Assembly: GCA_041859045.1 (NCBI GenBank)
Contig: JBHELB010000027.1
Span: 62,001 to 126,000 of the forward strand
Length of the DNA stretch: 64,000 nucleotides
Direction: 5' to 3'
Origin: JBHELB01 sp041859045
GTDB lineage: Bacteria; Hydrogenedentota; Hydrogenedentia; Hydrogenedentales; SLHB01
The notes beneath the pieces are model-generated. The model made no database searches. It was not told where the DNA came from and saw only the letters and a list, made by a program, of their open reading frames with translations. This document shows positions 17,143 to 28,939 of the stretch, piece after piece. A program made the translations under genes and the position numbers. The first letter of the stretch is position 1; every line of letters begins with the position of its first letter.

Positions 17143-18975
17143 ATGATCGAAATAGCGCGGCAGAATCAGCGAAATTACGCTTCGTTCTCGGAGTTTCTTC
17201 CGGGGAGTGTCATTTTTGTCGAAGAAAACATGCCGGTGTTGCTCGCGTCGCCGTGCGAGACGGTCGTGGCTTTCTCCCAGGCGGAAGTCTTGCCCGCCTT
17301 ACGGCGCGTAGAAACGCGCGTGGCGGCAGGGTATGAGGCAGCCGGGTTTGTCGCGTACGAGGCGGCCGCTGCCTTTGACGTTGCTCTAGGAAAAGGCGCG
17401 CCGGGCGACCCGTTGCCGTTGCTGTGGTTCGGCCTGTACGCGACAAAAACGCGCCTGGACTGGGGCAAATTCGCCGGGGGTGACTTTTCGTTGGGAAGTT
17501 GGACTTCGGCGGTTTCCGAAGCGGAGTATGGCGCGCGTATCGACGACATTCGTTCTCGCATCGCCGCGGGCGAAACGTATCAGGCCAACTACACGATCCC
17601 CTGGCATGCGGATTTCCACGGCGACACGGTCGCGTGGTTTGCCGCGCTGTGTCAGGCGCAGCGCACGCCTTATGCGGCCCTGCTCAACCTCGGGCGTTAC
17701 CACGTTGTGTCCGTGTCGCCGGAGTTGTTCTTCCGGCTCGACGGCGATCGCATCGAGACGCGGCCTATGAAGGGAACCGCGCGCCGAGGCCGGTGGCGTG
17801 AGGAAGACGAGGAACTGCGCGAAAGACTGTTGCGTTCGGAGAAGGACCGCGCGGAGAACATCATGATCGTTGATCTCCTCCGCAACGACCTCGGCCGCAT
17901 CGCCACGCCGGGCAGTGTGGATACCGAGGCACTGTGCGTCGCGGAACGCTACGAGACCGTCTGGCAGTTGGTGTCGCGGATCGCCGCGCGGACACAGGCG
18001 TCCGTGCCGGAGATCTTCACCGCGCTGTTTCCTTGCGGATCGGTCACCGGCGCACCGAAGGTCCGCACGATGCACATCCTGCGCGAACTGGAGTCCGCGC
18101 CGCGCGGGGTGTATTGCGGCGCGATTGGCCGTTGGCGCTCGCCACGTCGGGCCGAATTCAGCGTAGCGATCCGCACGGCGGTGGTGGACACGGAAGCAGG
18201 GCGTGCGCGGTATTCCTCCGGCGGCGGAATCGTCTGGGATTCGACGGCGGATCGCGAGTATGCGGAGTGTCGCACCAAGATAGCCGTGCTGACGCGCCGA
18301 ATGCCGCTCGATTTTTCTTTGCTCGAAAGCCTGCGGTATGAGCAGGGCTACCGTCTCCTCGAACAGCATATTGCGCGGATGGCAGCAAGCGCCGCGTATT
18401 TCGACTATCCCTTCGACACTGCGACGTTCCGTAAAGCGTTGCAGCGGCAGCCGTGGGTAGACGCCGAATCCCCTGAGCCGCTTATGGTGCGCGCGCTGCT
18501 GACGCGTGACGGCGCGCTTTCGGTCGAAGCACGGCCTGCGCCGGAGGCGGCGCCTGTGCGGCTGGCGCTTGCGCGCACGCCCGTGGATCGCCACGAGGTG
18601 TTCCTCTTTCACAAGACCACCGAGCGCGCCATCTACGACGCGGCGCTTGGCGAAGTGCCGGGGTATGACGACGCGCTTCTGTGGAATCGCGAGGGCGAAC
18701 TCACCGAATCCACTCGCGCCAACCTCGTGCTGCTCATCGACGGCATCGCACTGACTCCCGCGCGCGACTGCGGCCTGCTCGCGGGGACGTTTCGCGCGTG
18801 CTTGCTCGAGGAAGGCGTGCTGCGCGAGGCTATTCTCACCCGCGAAGATCTCCGCCGCGCAGAGCAGGTGTGGCTCGCTAACTCCGTACGCGGGTGGATC
18901 CCCGTTGAGGAAGTACACGACGGCGATTGGATATGGCGTCGAAGCAGCCAATGTCCGCCACCGAGTGGTGCGTAG
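17143..18975 (+). CDS. pabBC: aminodeoxychorismate synthase component I fused to aminodeoxychorismate lyase (PabB-PabC)
   Basis: This gene encodes 610 residues. Residues ~1-390 are the chorismate-binding domain: YQANYTIPW, the RPMKGTARRG loop with the PabB-type lysine (PIKGT class), RSEKDRAENIMIVDLLRNDLGRI, and FPCGSVTGAPKVRTM. Residues ~400-600 are a class IV aminotransferase-fold lyase (LLESLRYEQGYRLLEQHIARM, ending with EGELTESTRANLVL). The two steps turn chorismate plus amino groups into 4-aminobenzoate for folate. Such fusions are known in several phyla. No pabA is adjacent. The start is uncertain: ATG 17143 or GTG 17128, neither with a clear ribosome site. It abuts the stop of the convergent membrane gene with no gap. 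Confidence 0.92.
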   Translation: MIEIARQNQRNYASFSEFLPGSVIFVEENMPVLLASPCETVVAFSQAEVLPALRRVETRVAAGYEAAGFVAYEAAAAFDVALGKGAPGDPLPLLWFGLYATKTRLDWGKFAGGDFSLGSWTSAVSEAEYGARIDDIRSRIAAGETYQANYTIPWHADFHGDTVAWFAALCQAQRTPYAALLNLGRYHVVSVSPELFFRLDGDRIETRPMKGTARRGRWREEDEELRERLLRSEKDRAENIMIVDLLRNDLGRIATPGSVDTEALCVAERYETVWQLVSRIAARTQASVPEIFTALFPCGSVTGAPKVRTMHILRELESAPRGVYCGAIGRWRSPRRAEFSVAIRTAVVDTEAGRARYSSGGGIVWDSTADREYAECRTKIAVLTRRMPLDFSLLESLRYEQGYRLLEQHIARMAASAAYFDYPFDTATFRKALQRQPWVDAESPEPLMVRALLTRDGALSVEARPAPEAAPVRLALARTPVDRHEVFLFHKTTERAIYDAALGEVPGYDDALLWNREGELTESTRANLVLLIDGIALTPARDCGLLAGTFRACLLEEGVLREAILTREDLRRAEQVWLANSVRGWIPVEEVHDGDWIWRRSSQCPPPSGA

Positions 18976-20745
18976 TCACGACGTCTCACTCGCTTCTTGT
19001 TCGTCGGGAGAAGACTGCCGTTGCCAGCGGGTCCAGAGAAATGACCCTGCTGCTGTGGTGAGGCCGAAGGTGAAAATGCTAAGGAGCAGCGGAATACCTT
19101 GGGTTTGGGTGAGGTCGTAGACGAACACTTTGGCCGCGCCCACGAGCGCCACGGCGACGGCGACCCCGAGCAACGCGGCACTCCTGGTTTTGAGTCCGAG
19201 AATCCCCAGAATCAGCCCCATCACATTGATAAGCATCGACTGTGCACACTGAAACGCCGCGAGGGAATCGAAGGAGAGTGCGCCAAGGAGCGCATGTAAT
19301 CCGATGCGGCCCACGCCGAACGCGTAGAGGGCGCAGGCCAAAATCACCGGAACCGCGGCAACGTCTGGCGGTGCGTCATCGGCGTCCCGCATGGCGTCGC
19401 GCGAAAGCGTGCGTACGTGCGCGACGGAAACTGCGACAAGCAACACCAACGCAAGTGTACGGAGGAACACGCCGTCAGGAGCCACGCTCGGTAGCTTCCA
19501 GTACAGCGCCGCGCCGCAGGTATACGTGCTCAGTGCAAGCGCCGCGACGTGCAAGCGCCCATCGAGGCGTCCCGTGGAAAGGCGCGATACGGTGTAGGCG
19601 GCCACTGCCCATAAGAGTACCGTGAGCGCGGGAGGCGTCGTCGCCTGCGGCAGCGAGAGCGCAAGCAAGAGAAGGCCCGCTAACACGAGCGAGGCGCTAA
19701 CCAATGGGCCTTTGGCGGCGCGCGCACCCATCGCCGCAGCCACGAGCAGGCATGCAAACGCCGTGACCGCCCCGGCGATGCCCAGGATCGTCTCTTGTCG
19801 AAGAGGAAGCATTACCACCCGTGCAGCGCCGTAGCCCGTGCTCAACAGTCCCAGCGGCAGAATGAACTCGAATGCGCCGAAAGGCCAGGTTGCGCGATGC
19901 GCGGCGTTGAAGAAAAGAAAGGTGTAGAGCGCGGCGAATGCGATCAAGATCACCATGTATTCGACGGGATTGTTCGCGGATCCGGTCTGATGGAGGAGGT
20001 ATTGGCGCGTTTTGAGGCCATACCAAATCCAGAAGAGCAGGTTGAGTCCGCTCAACGCCCAGAGAAGCCAACGCGTACAGTCGCGCCGCGTCGTCAGCCA
20101 CGCCGCGCCCGTCGCCAATAGAAGTACGCCCGCAAGCGCCGGGAAGTGCGGTTCCGGGAAGTCGAGCGCCATCGCCGCCACGGCTGCGCCGGGTACCGCG
20201 ACATTGATTGTTGAACACGCCCCAAAACGCAGGCCGCCGATGGTCGCGGTCACGAGCAGCAATGACAGGATGAGGTATCCCCACGCGGCGGGGAGCAGTT
20301 TGAAGCTCAGGTGCAACTCGAGAACAATCGCGAGAATCAGGACCGCGCCACAGACGACGTATACCGCGCCAAAGCGTTTGTTTCGCGCCGAGCGGAAATA
20401 GCCGAAAACGATGATGAGCGCCGCGTAGCCCAAGCCGAGCGCCGCGCCCAGCCCTTGCGCGACGAGCCGATTGTCGGTGAGTGTGCGCAACGAAAGCGCA
20501 ATCACGAGCAGAAAACAGACCGTCGCGAGGCCGCCTAACAGCGTCGCCGTGCTTGTGGATGCGGGCGCGTGAAGTCCTCGCGCGTGCGGGGCGGTTGCCT
20601 GCGCGGAATCATGAAGCGAGACGCCCGCGCCCGCGGCGACGTGACGCAATTGCCGCGTCAGTCCGTCGACGCGATCCCCCAAGCGTTGCATGTCCTCGGC
20701 CATTCGATCGAGTCGGGCCTCGATCGACGAGCGCTCGTCCGCCAT
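18976..20745 (-). CDS. DUF2339-like polytopic membrane protein
   Basis: This gene encodes 589 residues. A cytoplasmic N-terminus with a predicted coiled coil (SSIEARLDRMAEDMQRLGDR) and a low-complexity linker precede about 14-16 hydrophobic segments. The pattern recalls the DUF2339 family of large inner-membrane proteins of unknown function; no transporter or enzyme motif stands out. The ATG at 20745 is preceded by GGAGG at 6 nt and replaces a longer frame to 20802. It lies 91 nt downstream of the NrfD-type gene on the same strand, so it may share that transcript, though the gap is larger than within that operon. Confidence 0.7.
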   Translation of the reverse strand: MADERSSIEARLDRMAEDMQRLGDRVDGLTRQLRHVAAGAGVSLHDSAQATAPHARGLHAPASTSTATLLGGLATVCFLLVIALSLRTLTDNRLVAQGLGAALGLGYAALIIVFGYFRSARNKRFGAVYVVCGAVLILAIVLELHLSFKLLPAAWGYLILSLLLVTATIGGLRFGACSTINVAVPGAAVAAMALDFPEPHFPALAGVLLLATGAAWLTTRRDCTRWLLWALSGLNLLFWIWYGLKTRQYLLHQTGSANNPVEYMVILIAFAALYTFLFFNAAHRATWPFGAFEFILPLGLLSTGYGAARVVMLPLRQETILGIAGAVTAFACLLVAAAMGARAAKGPLVSASLVLAGLLLLALSLPQATTPPALTVLLWAVAAYTVSRLSTGRLDGRLHVAALALSTYTCGAALYWKLPSVAPDGVFLRTLALVLLVAVSVAHVRTLSRDAMRDADDAPPDVAAVPVILACALYAFGVGRIGLHALLGALSFDSLAAFQCAQSMLINVMGLILGILGLKTRSAALLGVAVAVALVGAAKVFVYDLTQTQGIPLLLSIFTFGLTTAAGSFLWTRWQRQSSPDEQEASETS

Positions 20746-20836
20746 GATCGCGCCTCCGGGCCTGCGGCCCCTGTTCGCGTCGCGGTACTGCCCCCATGTC
20801 ACTTGGCACTACGGAACAACTCCAAAAACTGTCCGT

Positions 20837-22024
20837 TCAATGAGCCGAATCGTTGTTGGCTTCCGTCTTGGGCTCAGAAAGCGAAAGAAATTTGTTGAAC
20901 ACCGCCACCAGCACGAAAGGCAAGATGAAAATTGCCAGCGCTACCGCGACGCCCTCGCGGCCGAACAGTTCAGGCACATAGTTTTCACGAAAGCCGCGTC
21001 CGCTCTTCGAGAAAATCTGCCCGCCGATCACGACGTTCCAGCGCATCGAAAACACCTGAATCAGTAGAATGAGCGAGGCGACTAGCGCAATCGTGTTGCG
21101 CAGCGGATCGGTCAAGAAGGGGCGCATCAGCACCACGATGGCCAGCAACACAATAGGAATGAGCGATCCGAATACGACCTGAACGCCAATGAACGAGAAT
21201 GCGAGTTTGGTGCCCAGCAGCGGCCCGATCACTTCCCATTCCTCGCCTTGCTTATAGGCGAGCGTAACGATCTCGAGCATCTCGAGCGTAACCGTCATAA
21301 TCACGAACAGCCAGAGCCAGCGCGCCAACGCCTGCACGCACTCGCCATCGATGCGCTTGTCGCCGAATTTCGACACAATCTGGTACAGCACGATGATCAT
21401 CGCAATGCCCGAGGTGACCGCCGAAAACAGGAAGATAATCGGCATTAGCGGCGTCGACCACCAGTAATTGGCCTTCACCGATCCAAACATGAACCCGACG
21501 TAGCCGTGCAAAATGCACGCGGCGGGAATGCCCAGCGACGCAAGCACAGTGATCGCGCGATGGTCGACCCGGCGGGCCTCTTCGGAGGTGTCGTACACAC
21601 CCAACGCAATGGCCGCAAAAATGAACCGCTTGATCCCCCGGCTGCGCGCGGCCAATTCGATGATTTCGCAGCGGTAAACCAGCCACAACTCAAGGATGAC
21701 CAGGATCAGGTAGAGCGTGTAGATCATCCCGAAAGCGGCCATAGCCGAAGTAAAGTGCGGCGTGATCATGATGTTGCCCGCACGCTCGGGGTGGCCGAGG
21801 TGGAACAACAGCGGCAAGGGCGCGGCGAACAAGAAGGCCAACGACGCCACCAGCGATAGCCGCGACACGGGGCGCAGTTCGGTGCGCCCGAACACGTGGT
21901 AGAGCGACGACACGATGAACGCGCCCGCCACGAGGCCGGTGATGTACGGGTAAAGCACAATCAACAGGCTCCACATGATGTGGATGTCGTTCGGAAATGA
22001 GAAGCCAAACGCTTCGGCGGCCAT
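20837..22024 (-). CDS. NrfD/PsrC-type integral membrane quinol subunit
   Basis: This 395-residue protein has about ten hydrophobic segments. Family features include PYITGLVAGAFIVSSLYHVFG near the start, APLPLLFHLGHPERAGNI (the helix-2 charged motif), and WWSTPLMPIIFLFSAVTSGIA. NrfD-like proteins pass electrons between quinones and an Fe-S partner in nitrite, polysulfide, thiosulfate and alternative complex III systems. The start codon overlaps the stop of the Fe-S gene by one base (TAATG), so the two are translationally coupled. No catalytic subunit is encoded nearby, so the terminal donor or acceptor cannot be named. Confidence 0.9.
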   Translation of the reverse strand: MAAEAFGFSFPNDIHIMWSLLIVLYPYITGLVAGAFIVSSLYHVFGRTELRPVSRLSLVASLAFLFAAPLPLLFHLGHPERAGNIMITPHFTSAMAAFGMIYTLYLILVILELWLVYRCEIIELAARSRGIKRFIFAAIALGVYDTSEEARRVDHRAITVLASLGIPAACILHGYVGFMFGSVKANYWWSTPLMPIIFLFSAVTSGIAMIIVLYQIVSKFGDKRIDGECVQALARWLWLFVIMTVTLEMLEIVTLAYKQGEEWEVIGPLLGTKLAFSFIGVQVVFGSLIPIVLLAIVVLMRPFLTDPLRNTIALVASLILLIQVFSMRWNVVIGGQIFSKSGRGFRENYVPELFGREGVAVALAIFILPFVLVAVFNKFLSLSEPKTEANNDSAH

Positions 22025-22818
22025 TAGCGCACCTCCATGCTCGAACCCGCATAGTAGCAGTTGGGTTCGGTCAGCAGTTCAGGTTTCAACACGTGCACAG
22101 GCTGCGTCGCGACGATGTTCGAGACCTCATCGCCGGGCTGAGCGGCATCGCCCAAGCGCCGCGCCTGCACAGGACACGCCTGCACGCACGCAGTGGTCAT
22201 GCCCTTGGCCAATCGGTGGTAGCACAAGGTGCATTTGCTCGCCACGTGCAACACGGGATGGAAGAAGCGCGACCCGTACGGGCACGCCTGAATGCAATAC
22301 CCGCAGCCAATACACCGTTTCTCGTCCACCAAAACTACGCCGTCCGGGCTGCGAAACGACGCGCCGACGGGACACAATTGCACGCAGGGGCTGTTCGTGC
22401 AGTGGTTGCAGATTTTCGGCACAAAAAAGGCCTTGGTGATGTCCGCGCCGGTTTCCTCGTGCCCAAACCCGTCGCGCGCGCCGTTCGGGGAGTCCACGAA
22501 GGTCTCGCCGGTGCGCGACACCATATAGCGCTCAACCCAGGTCCGAAAATAGTGCGGCGGCACTTCGTTCTCCACCTCGCACGCCCGCACGCACGAGCCA
22601 CAGCCGATGCACTTGGTCGTGTCCACGAGGTACACGTAGCGGTGTTTCGCGGGATCGTACTCCCCCGCCGCGGCGACCGGCGCACCGGCGGCCTCTTCGG
22701 CCGACGCATGTCCTTCCCCGCCCAACGTCGCCGCGCTCACCGCCGCGGCCGCTGCCGTTCCCAGGAACGCACGGCGGGTGGGCGTCATCTCCTCGTCTTT
22801 CCGTTCGTCTATATTCAT
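22024..22818 (-). CDS. Tat-exported four-cluster Fe-S protein (NrfC/DsrO-type)
   Basis: This gene encodes 264 residues. A twin-arginine signal (PTRRAFLGTAAAAAVSA, residues 12-28) predicts export in folded form. Four [4Fe-4S] motifs are visible: C70-C73-C76-C80, C137-C140-C145-C149, C169-C172-C175-C179, and C196-C199-C211-C215. The protein relays electrons between the membrane NrfD-type subunit and a periplasmic partner, here most simply the tetrahaem cytochrome. I chose ATG 22818 because GAGGTGA lies 6 nt upstream. It follows the cytochrome gene after 19 nt. Confidence 0.95.
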   Translation of the reverse strand: MNIDERKDEEMTPTRRAFLGTAAAAAVSAATLGGEGHASAEEAAGAPVAAAGEYDPAKHRYVYLVDTTKCIGCGSCVRACEVENEVPPHYFRTWVERYMVSRTGETFVDSPNGARDGFGHEETGADITKAFFVPKICNHCTNSPCVQLCPVGASFRSPDGVVLVDEKRCIGCGYCIQACPYGSRFFHPVLHVASKCTLCYHRLAKGMTTACVQACPVQARRLGDAAQPGDEVSNIVATQPVHVLKPELLTEPNCYYAGSSMEVR

Positions 22819-22837
22819 GGTGTTCACCTCACGTTGC

Positions 22838-23326
22838 CTATTGCAGTCCGGGATTGTGCGGATCGTGACAGGCGATGCAGGCATTCTCGGGAATTTCGTC
22901 TCCCTCGGCGATCGCGCTGACCTGCACCAAGTGCGCTTTAAACTCGATCTGCTTTATCGATTCGGGACGCGCCCGCAGTTTCTGGTGACAATAGCCGCAC
23001 TGTCCCACCGCCCGGTTCGACGGCATCTCGCCGATCTTCGCGTTGTTCGCCGCGTGTTTGGCCAGCGGCGCGTGGCAGATCTCACACGACAGCGACGTGT
23101 GCTTGCCGCCCTGCGCCGTCGTCGCGAGTTCCTGATGGCACGGCGTGCATGAACCCGCCGCGCCGTGCACGGGTTCCTTGCTCTGAATCTCCTTGAGCAC
23201 GTCGTAGCGGTAGAATCCGGCCTTGCCGAACGACGGCGGCGTCAGGAAATGACGCACAACAACTCCGGTCACCGCGACCGCGAGCAAGATAACCACGACC
23301 CGCCACAGATGTTTGGTGTGTGCCAC
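22838..23326 (-). CDS. membrane-anchored tetrahaem c-type cytochrome
   Basis: This gene encodes 162 residues. One N-terminal hydrophobic segment (about residues 8-27) anchors it. The periplasmic part has four CxxCH haem sites (CTPCH, CEICH, CGYCH, CIACH) plus further histidines for distal ligands, and ends CHDPHNPGLQ. The start is GTG 23326, with AGGGG 8-9 nt upstream. The order cytochrome, Fe-S, NrfD resembles parts of Nrf, Dsr and Qrc complexes, but the haem spacing does not match one of them clearly. Maturation needs the haem and cytochrome c assembly genes; hemX-hemA-hemC lie 33 kb away. Confidence 0.93.
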   Translation of the reverse strand: MAHTKHLWRVVVILLAVAVTGVVVRHFLTPPSFGKAGFYRYDVLKEIQSKEPVHGAAGSCTPCHQELATTAQGGKHTSLSCEICHAPLAKHAANNAKIGEMPSNRAVGQCGYCHQKLRARPESIKQIEFKAHLVQVSAIAEGDEIPENACIACHDPHNPGLQ

Positions 23327-23352
23327 AGCGTAAACCCCTGTTCCAATGCGGC

Positions 23353-23625
23353 CTAGCCGCGCCTATCGCGACCGGCGTCGGATGTGCCGGTGTGTCTGTC
23401 CAACGATTCCCGGGAAAACAACCAGCGGATGAAAGAGCGCCGCGTATCAGGCGCTGCGCTCGAAGAGATCTGCGACGGAAGGGTCTCGGGGGAAATGAGC
23501 CAACGGAAGAAGGATGGCGAGATGGGACGAGCGGACGTAGGTTCGAGACGGGGGAGTTGCTCCGGCATCAACAGCCATCGCACCGCACCCCCAATGCCCC
23601 GTACAAACGAGCTTAAGGAAGACAT
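23353..23625 (-). CDS. small protein with three RWL-x-x-PE-x-L repeats
   Basis: This gene encodes 90 residues and I know no family for it. Three copies of a short motif lie 25-26 residues apart: AVRWLLMPEQLP (14-25), FFRWLISPETLP (39-50) and FIRWLFSRESLD (65-76), separated by Pro/Ser-rich linkers. The DNA of the three copies differs mostly at synonymous sites, which argues for selection on the protein. The ATG at 23625 has GGGGGCGGAAG upstream. It ends 26 nt before the cytochrome gene on the same strand, so it likely heads the respiratory operon. It has no cysteines and no clear transmembrane helix. A docking or membrane-surface peptide is a guess. Confidence 0.55.
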   Translation of the reverse strand: MSSLSSFVRGIGGAVRWLLMPEQLPRLEPTSARPISPSFFRWLISPETLPSQISSSAAPDTRRSFIRWLFSRESLDRHTGTSDAGRDRRG

Positions 23626-24040
23626 CGCTTCCGCCCCCGCATAAGTACTACGCCTTGGTTCCCCCGGAGCCCACCATTGAGCGCCGAATCATTCCCCGTC
23701 GTACTGCTGCAAGCCCATGCATCGGAGTGCACGTGTGTGGGTCTACTGCTCGTCAGTCCATGGAACGCCCCTTCCCGCGCCTTGCGACGCAGCGGAAGTG
23801 CGGCCCGGCCAATGGCGCTCTGCACCAAAGTCCCCGCCAGGCGTGTCCAGTGTGCCACAAAATCCTGATAATTGCAATAACTTTTGTCGCATTATCCTTC
23901 CGCGGCGAGTTTCGGCTGCAACACGTTCTCTTTCTTGCGCTTTCGCCTCCTTCAACCATCCAAAGGAAAACCGCCCCTCAAGCGTGGTAGGATGGGGATC
24001 AAGGCCGGTGCGGCCCGTAAGGCATTGAGATACGCGGACG
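23626..24040. other. divergent intergenic region
   Basis: These 415 bases should hold the promoters of the minus-strand respiratory operon and of the plus-strand rel gene. I see no gene and no confident promoter boxes. Confidence 0.4.
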
Positions 24041-26064
24041 ATGAGAACAGAGTTTGCCAAACTACTGAAGCTGCTGCGCAAGACCCATCCGGATTCCGAT
24101 CTGGAGGTAGTGCGCAGCGCCTATCGTGTCGCCAATGAAGCGCACAAATGGCAAAAGCGCATGTCGGGCGAGCCGTACGTCTCGCACTGCATCTCCGTGG
24201 CGAAGATCTTGGCGCAGTTGGAACTGGACGTCACCACCATCGCGGCCGCACTGTTGCACGATACCCTCGAGGACACTCCCGTCAGTCGGGGCGAACTGGT
24301 CCACACGTTTGGCGAGGAAATGACGGCGCTGGTGGACGGCGTCACCAAAATCGGCGCGATCAGCATCCCTTCGGAAAAGGTGACCGACATCGAGAAGCAG
24401 GCGGTAAACCTGCGCAAGATGCTCGTGGCCACGGCGAAAGACGTGCGCGTCATTCTCATCAAGCTCGCCGATCGCCTGCACAACATGCGCACCATCGAAT
24501 TCCTGCCTCAGGAGAAACGCGTCCCGATTGCCCGGGAAACGCTCGACCTCTACGCGCCGTTGGCGCACCGGCTCGGTATCGCCCAGTGGAAGTGGGAACT
24601 GGAAGACCACGCGTTCCACGTGCTGCACCCGGTGGAATACAAAAAGGTCGCGTCGTCGGTGGCGATGAAGCGCCGCGAACGCGAGGCGTGGCTCGAGGAA
24701 ACGATCGCATTCATTGAACGGAAGCTTGACGAAGCGGAGGTTGCGTCCACGGTAATCGGCCGCCCGAAGCACTTGTACAGCATCTACCAGAAGATGTTGC
24801 AGCAGGGCAAAGACTACGGCCAAGTCCTCGACACGCTGGCCGTGCGCATCATCACGGAAACCGTGGCGGGGTGTTACAACGCGCTGGGCGTGGTGCATCA
24901 CCTCTGGCCGCCGGTGCCCGGGCGTTTCAAGGACTACATCGCGATACCGAAGGCAAACGGCTATCAGTCGATCCACACGACGGTGATGCGGGAAAACGGG
25001 CAGCCGCTCGAAGTTCAGATCCGCACTGGGGAGATGGACCGCATCGCGCGGGAAGGCATCGCCGCACACTGGATCTATAAGGAAGGCCATCGCCGCGACG
25101 ACAAGCGCTTTGAAGAGCACCTGTCCTGGCTGCGCCAGATGTTCGAATGGCTGCAGGACGTGGAGTCGGCCGATGAACTGATCGACGGCGTGCACCGCGA
25201 CATGGGCACGACGGACGTGTACGTGTTTACGCCAAAGGGTGAGGTGAAAGAGTTGCCGATGGGCGCAACGCCGCTCGACTTCGCCTACAACGTGCACTCG
25301 GAGATCGGGCATCACTGCATCGGCGCGCGCGTGGGCGGGCGCATGGTGCCGCTGCGCTACAACCTCCAGACCGGCGACGTCGTCGAAATCCTCACCTCGA
25401 AAAACCAGACGCCACACCTGGATTGGCTCGACGTCGTCGTGACGGGCAAAGCCCGCAGCCGCATTCGCCAACGCCTGCGCGAACTGGGGATGCTGGAGCC
25501 GCTGGAGACGCAACTTCGGCGCGACGTCGTCGTGGCGTTGCCGACGATTCCCTCCGCGCCGCCGCCCAAGCTGCGCACGGTGGACGACGCGACGCGGCAC
25601 AAACTCATCCGCGTGCAGGGCTCGCGCCACATTGCGGTGCAATTCGCGAAATGCTGCAACCCCATGCCAGGCCAGGCGGTTATTGGCTATTCGACGAAGA
25701 CGCCGGGTATCACGATTCATCGCGCGGACTGCAAGAATTTTGCGCGCACGGAACGCGACCCGTCGCGCATGATCGAGGCGTCATGGGAGGGCGACACGCA
25801 CATCCTCTCGGGGCTGCGTGTCACGACCAACCAACGTCCGAATATCCTGGCGGACATCACGAACGCGTTGCGGCCCATGAACATAAGCATTACGCGCGCG
25901 GAGTACAAACCGGGCAAGGACGGCAAGAGCCGGTTTGAGTTTGTCTTCGAGGCGCCCGATCAGGAAAGCGCCAATCGCGCCGGGGTGACGATTCAGACCG
26001 TGGCCGGCGTGACGGCGGTGGATCGCATGACCCATCGCGACATTCAGGAGCTGCGCAAGTCGTC

Positions 26065-26068
<4 letters not shown>
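24041..26068 (+). CDS. bifunctional (p)ppGpp synthetase/hydrolase (Rel/SpoT)
   Basis: This 675-residue RSH enzyme is of typical but slightly short length. The HD hydrolase domain has H49 and the LLHDTLEDT motif (H73-D74). The synthetase domain contains RFKDYIAIPKANGYQSIHT, whose RFKD form is that of bifunctional enzymes rather than EFDD of RelA. A TGS domain (DVYVFTPKGEVKELPMGATPLDFAYNVHS), a Cys/His region (KCCNPMPGQ) and a C-terminal ACT domain follow. It sets the alarmone level in the stringent response. The ribosome site is weak. The next gene, uvrB, overlaps its stop by 4 nt (GTGA). Confidence 0.96.
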
Positions 26069-28065
<1,997 letters not shown>

Positions 28066-28131
28066 CGCATTTTCGCCGAGGATGCCTGCGGCGCGCCCGC
28101 TAAATAAATAGGTATAGAAACGTAAACCGCT

Positions 28132-28854
28132 CTAGAGCAAGTGCCGGAATACCATGTAGGCTTCCGCGGCCTCCACACTCACCTCACGCCCGCGTACCCG
28201 CGCCGTATACTCAACGTTCTGCAAACTCGAATGGTGGATGCTGTCGCGTTGCTGCGATTGGTGCATGGCCAGCGCGCGCAGCTTGTGCTCGATGAAATCG
28301 CTGATGTCGATGTAGAAGTTCGGGTGAAACTTGTCACGCTCCAAGCTCCAGAACAGCGAGGTGTTGTCGTAGCCCAGCACGAGCGGCTGAAACGGCTTGA
28401 TCGACGGTACACCGGGCCGCGCCGCCGTCCACGCCGCACGAAACACCGCCTCATGGTCCTGATTATACGACGACACCGGAATCGCCAGGATGGTTGGTTT
28501 CAGGCGATCCAACGCGAGCCGCGCGTCGCGCTCGAACTTGCTCACCAACTCTCGGCGTGGCAGCGTGTCTAGCCGCAAGTGCAGCTCGGACTCACGGTAC
28601 AGCACTTCCCAATCGTCGACCTCGAGGAAATCCATCACCTTGGCGAGTTCCTGCTCGCGCAACGAACCGCTGACCATCCCCTCTTTCCCGTCGTAGTGCT
28701 TGAGGTCGCCCACCGAGCAGACCATAACGTACACTTCACCGCCCAGACTCTTAATGCGCGCCATCGTCCCTGCGCAGCCGAAACACTCGTCGTCGGCGTG
28801 CGGCGCGATCACCAATAGTCTTTGCGCGGCCAAAAAAGCGTCTTGTGGCGTCAC
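28132..28854 (-). CDS. PIG-L/LmbE family deacetylase
   Basis: This 240-residue zinc hydrolase fold protein has the metal motif PHADDE (residues 20-25), the GGEVYVMVCSVGD strand, and YNQDHEAV carrying the later histidine. The family removes N-acetyl groups from GlcNAc derivatives in bacillithiol, mycothiol, GPI and antibiotic pathways; the substrate here is unknown. GTG 28854 is chosen because AGGAGGA lies 7 nt upstream; the frame extends to 28887. It follows the DUF486 gene by 85 nt on the same strand. Confidence 0.88.
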   Translation of the reverse strand: MTPQDAFLAAQRLLVIAPHADDECFGCAGTMARIKSLGGEVYVMVCSVGDLKHYDGKEGMVSGSLREQELAKVMDFLEVDDWEVLYRESELHLRLDTLPRRELVSKFERDARLALDRLKPTILAIPVSSYNQDHEAVFRAAWTAARPGVPSIKPFQPLVLGYDNTSLFWSLERDKFHPNFYIDISDFIEHKLRALAMHQSQQRDSIHHSSLQNVEYTARVRGREVSVEAAEAYMVFRHLL

Positions 28855-28939
28855 GAGCCGTCCTCCTCTTGGAACTGGTTCATCCAACCCGCCTCATTCT
28901 GGGCAAAGCGCCCCTCTAGAGACAAATTTCGCGGGCGAT

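Noticed and set aside
24062..25720. Minus-strand frame of about 550 codons opposite rel
   Set aside because: It mirrors the codon structure of the rel gene and has no recognisable domain.
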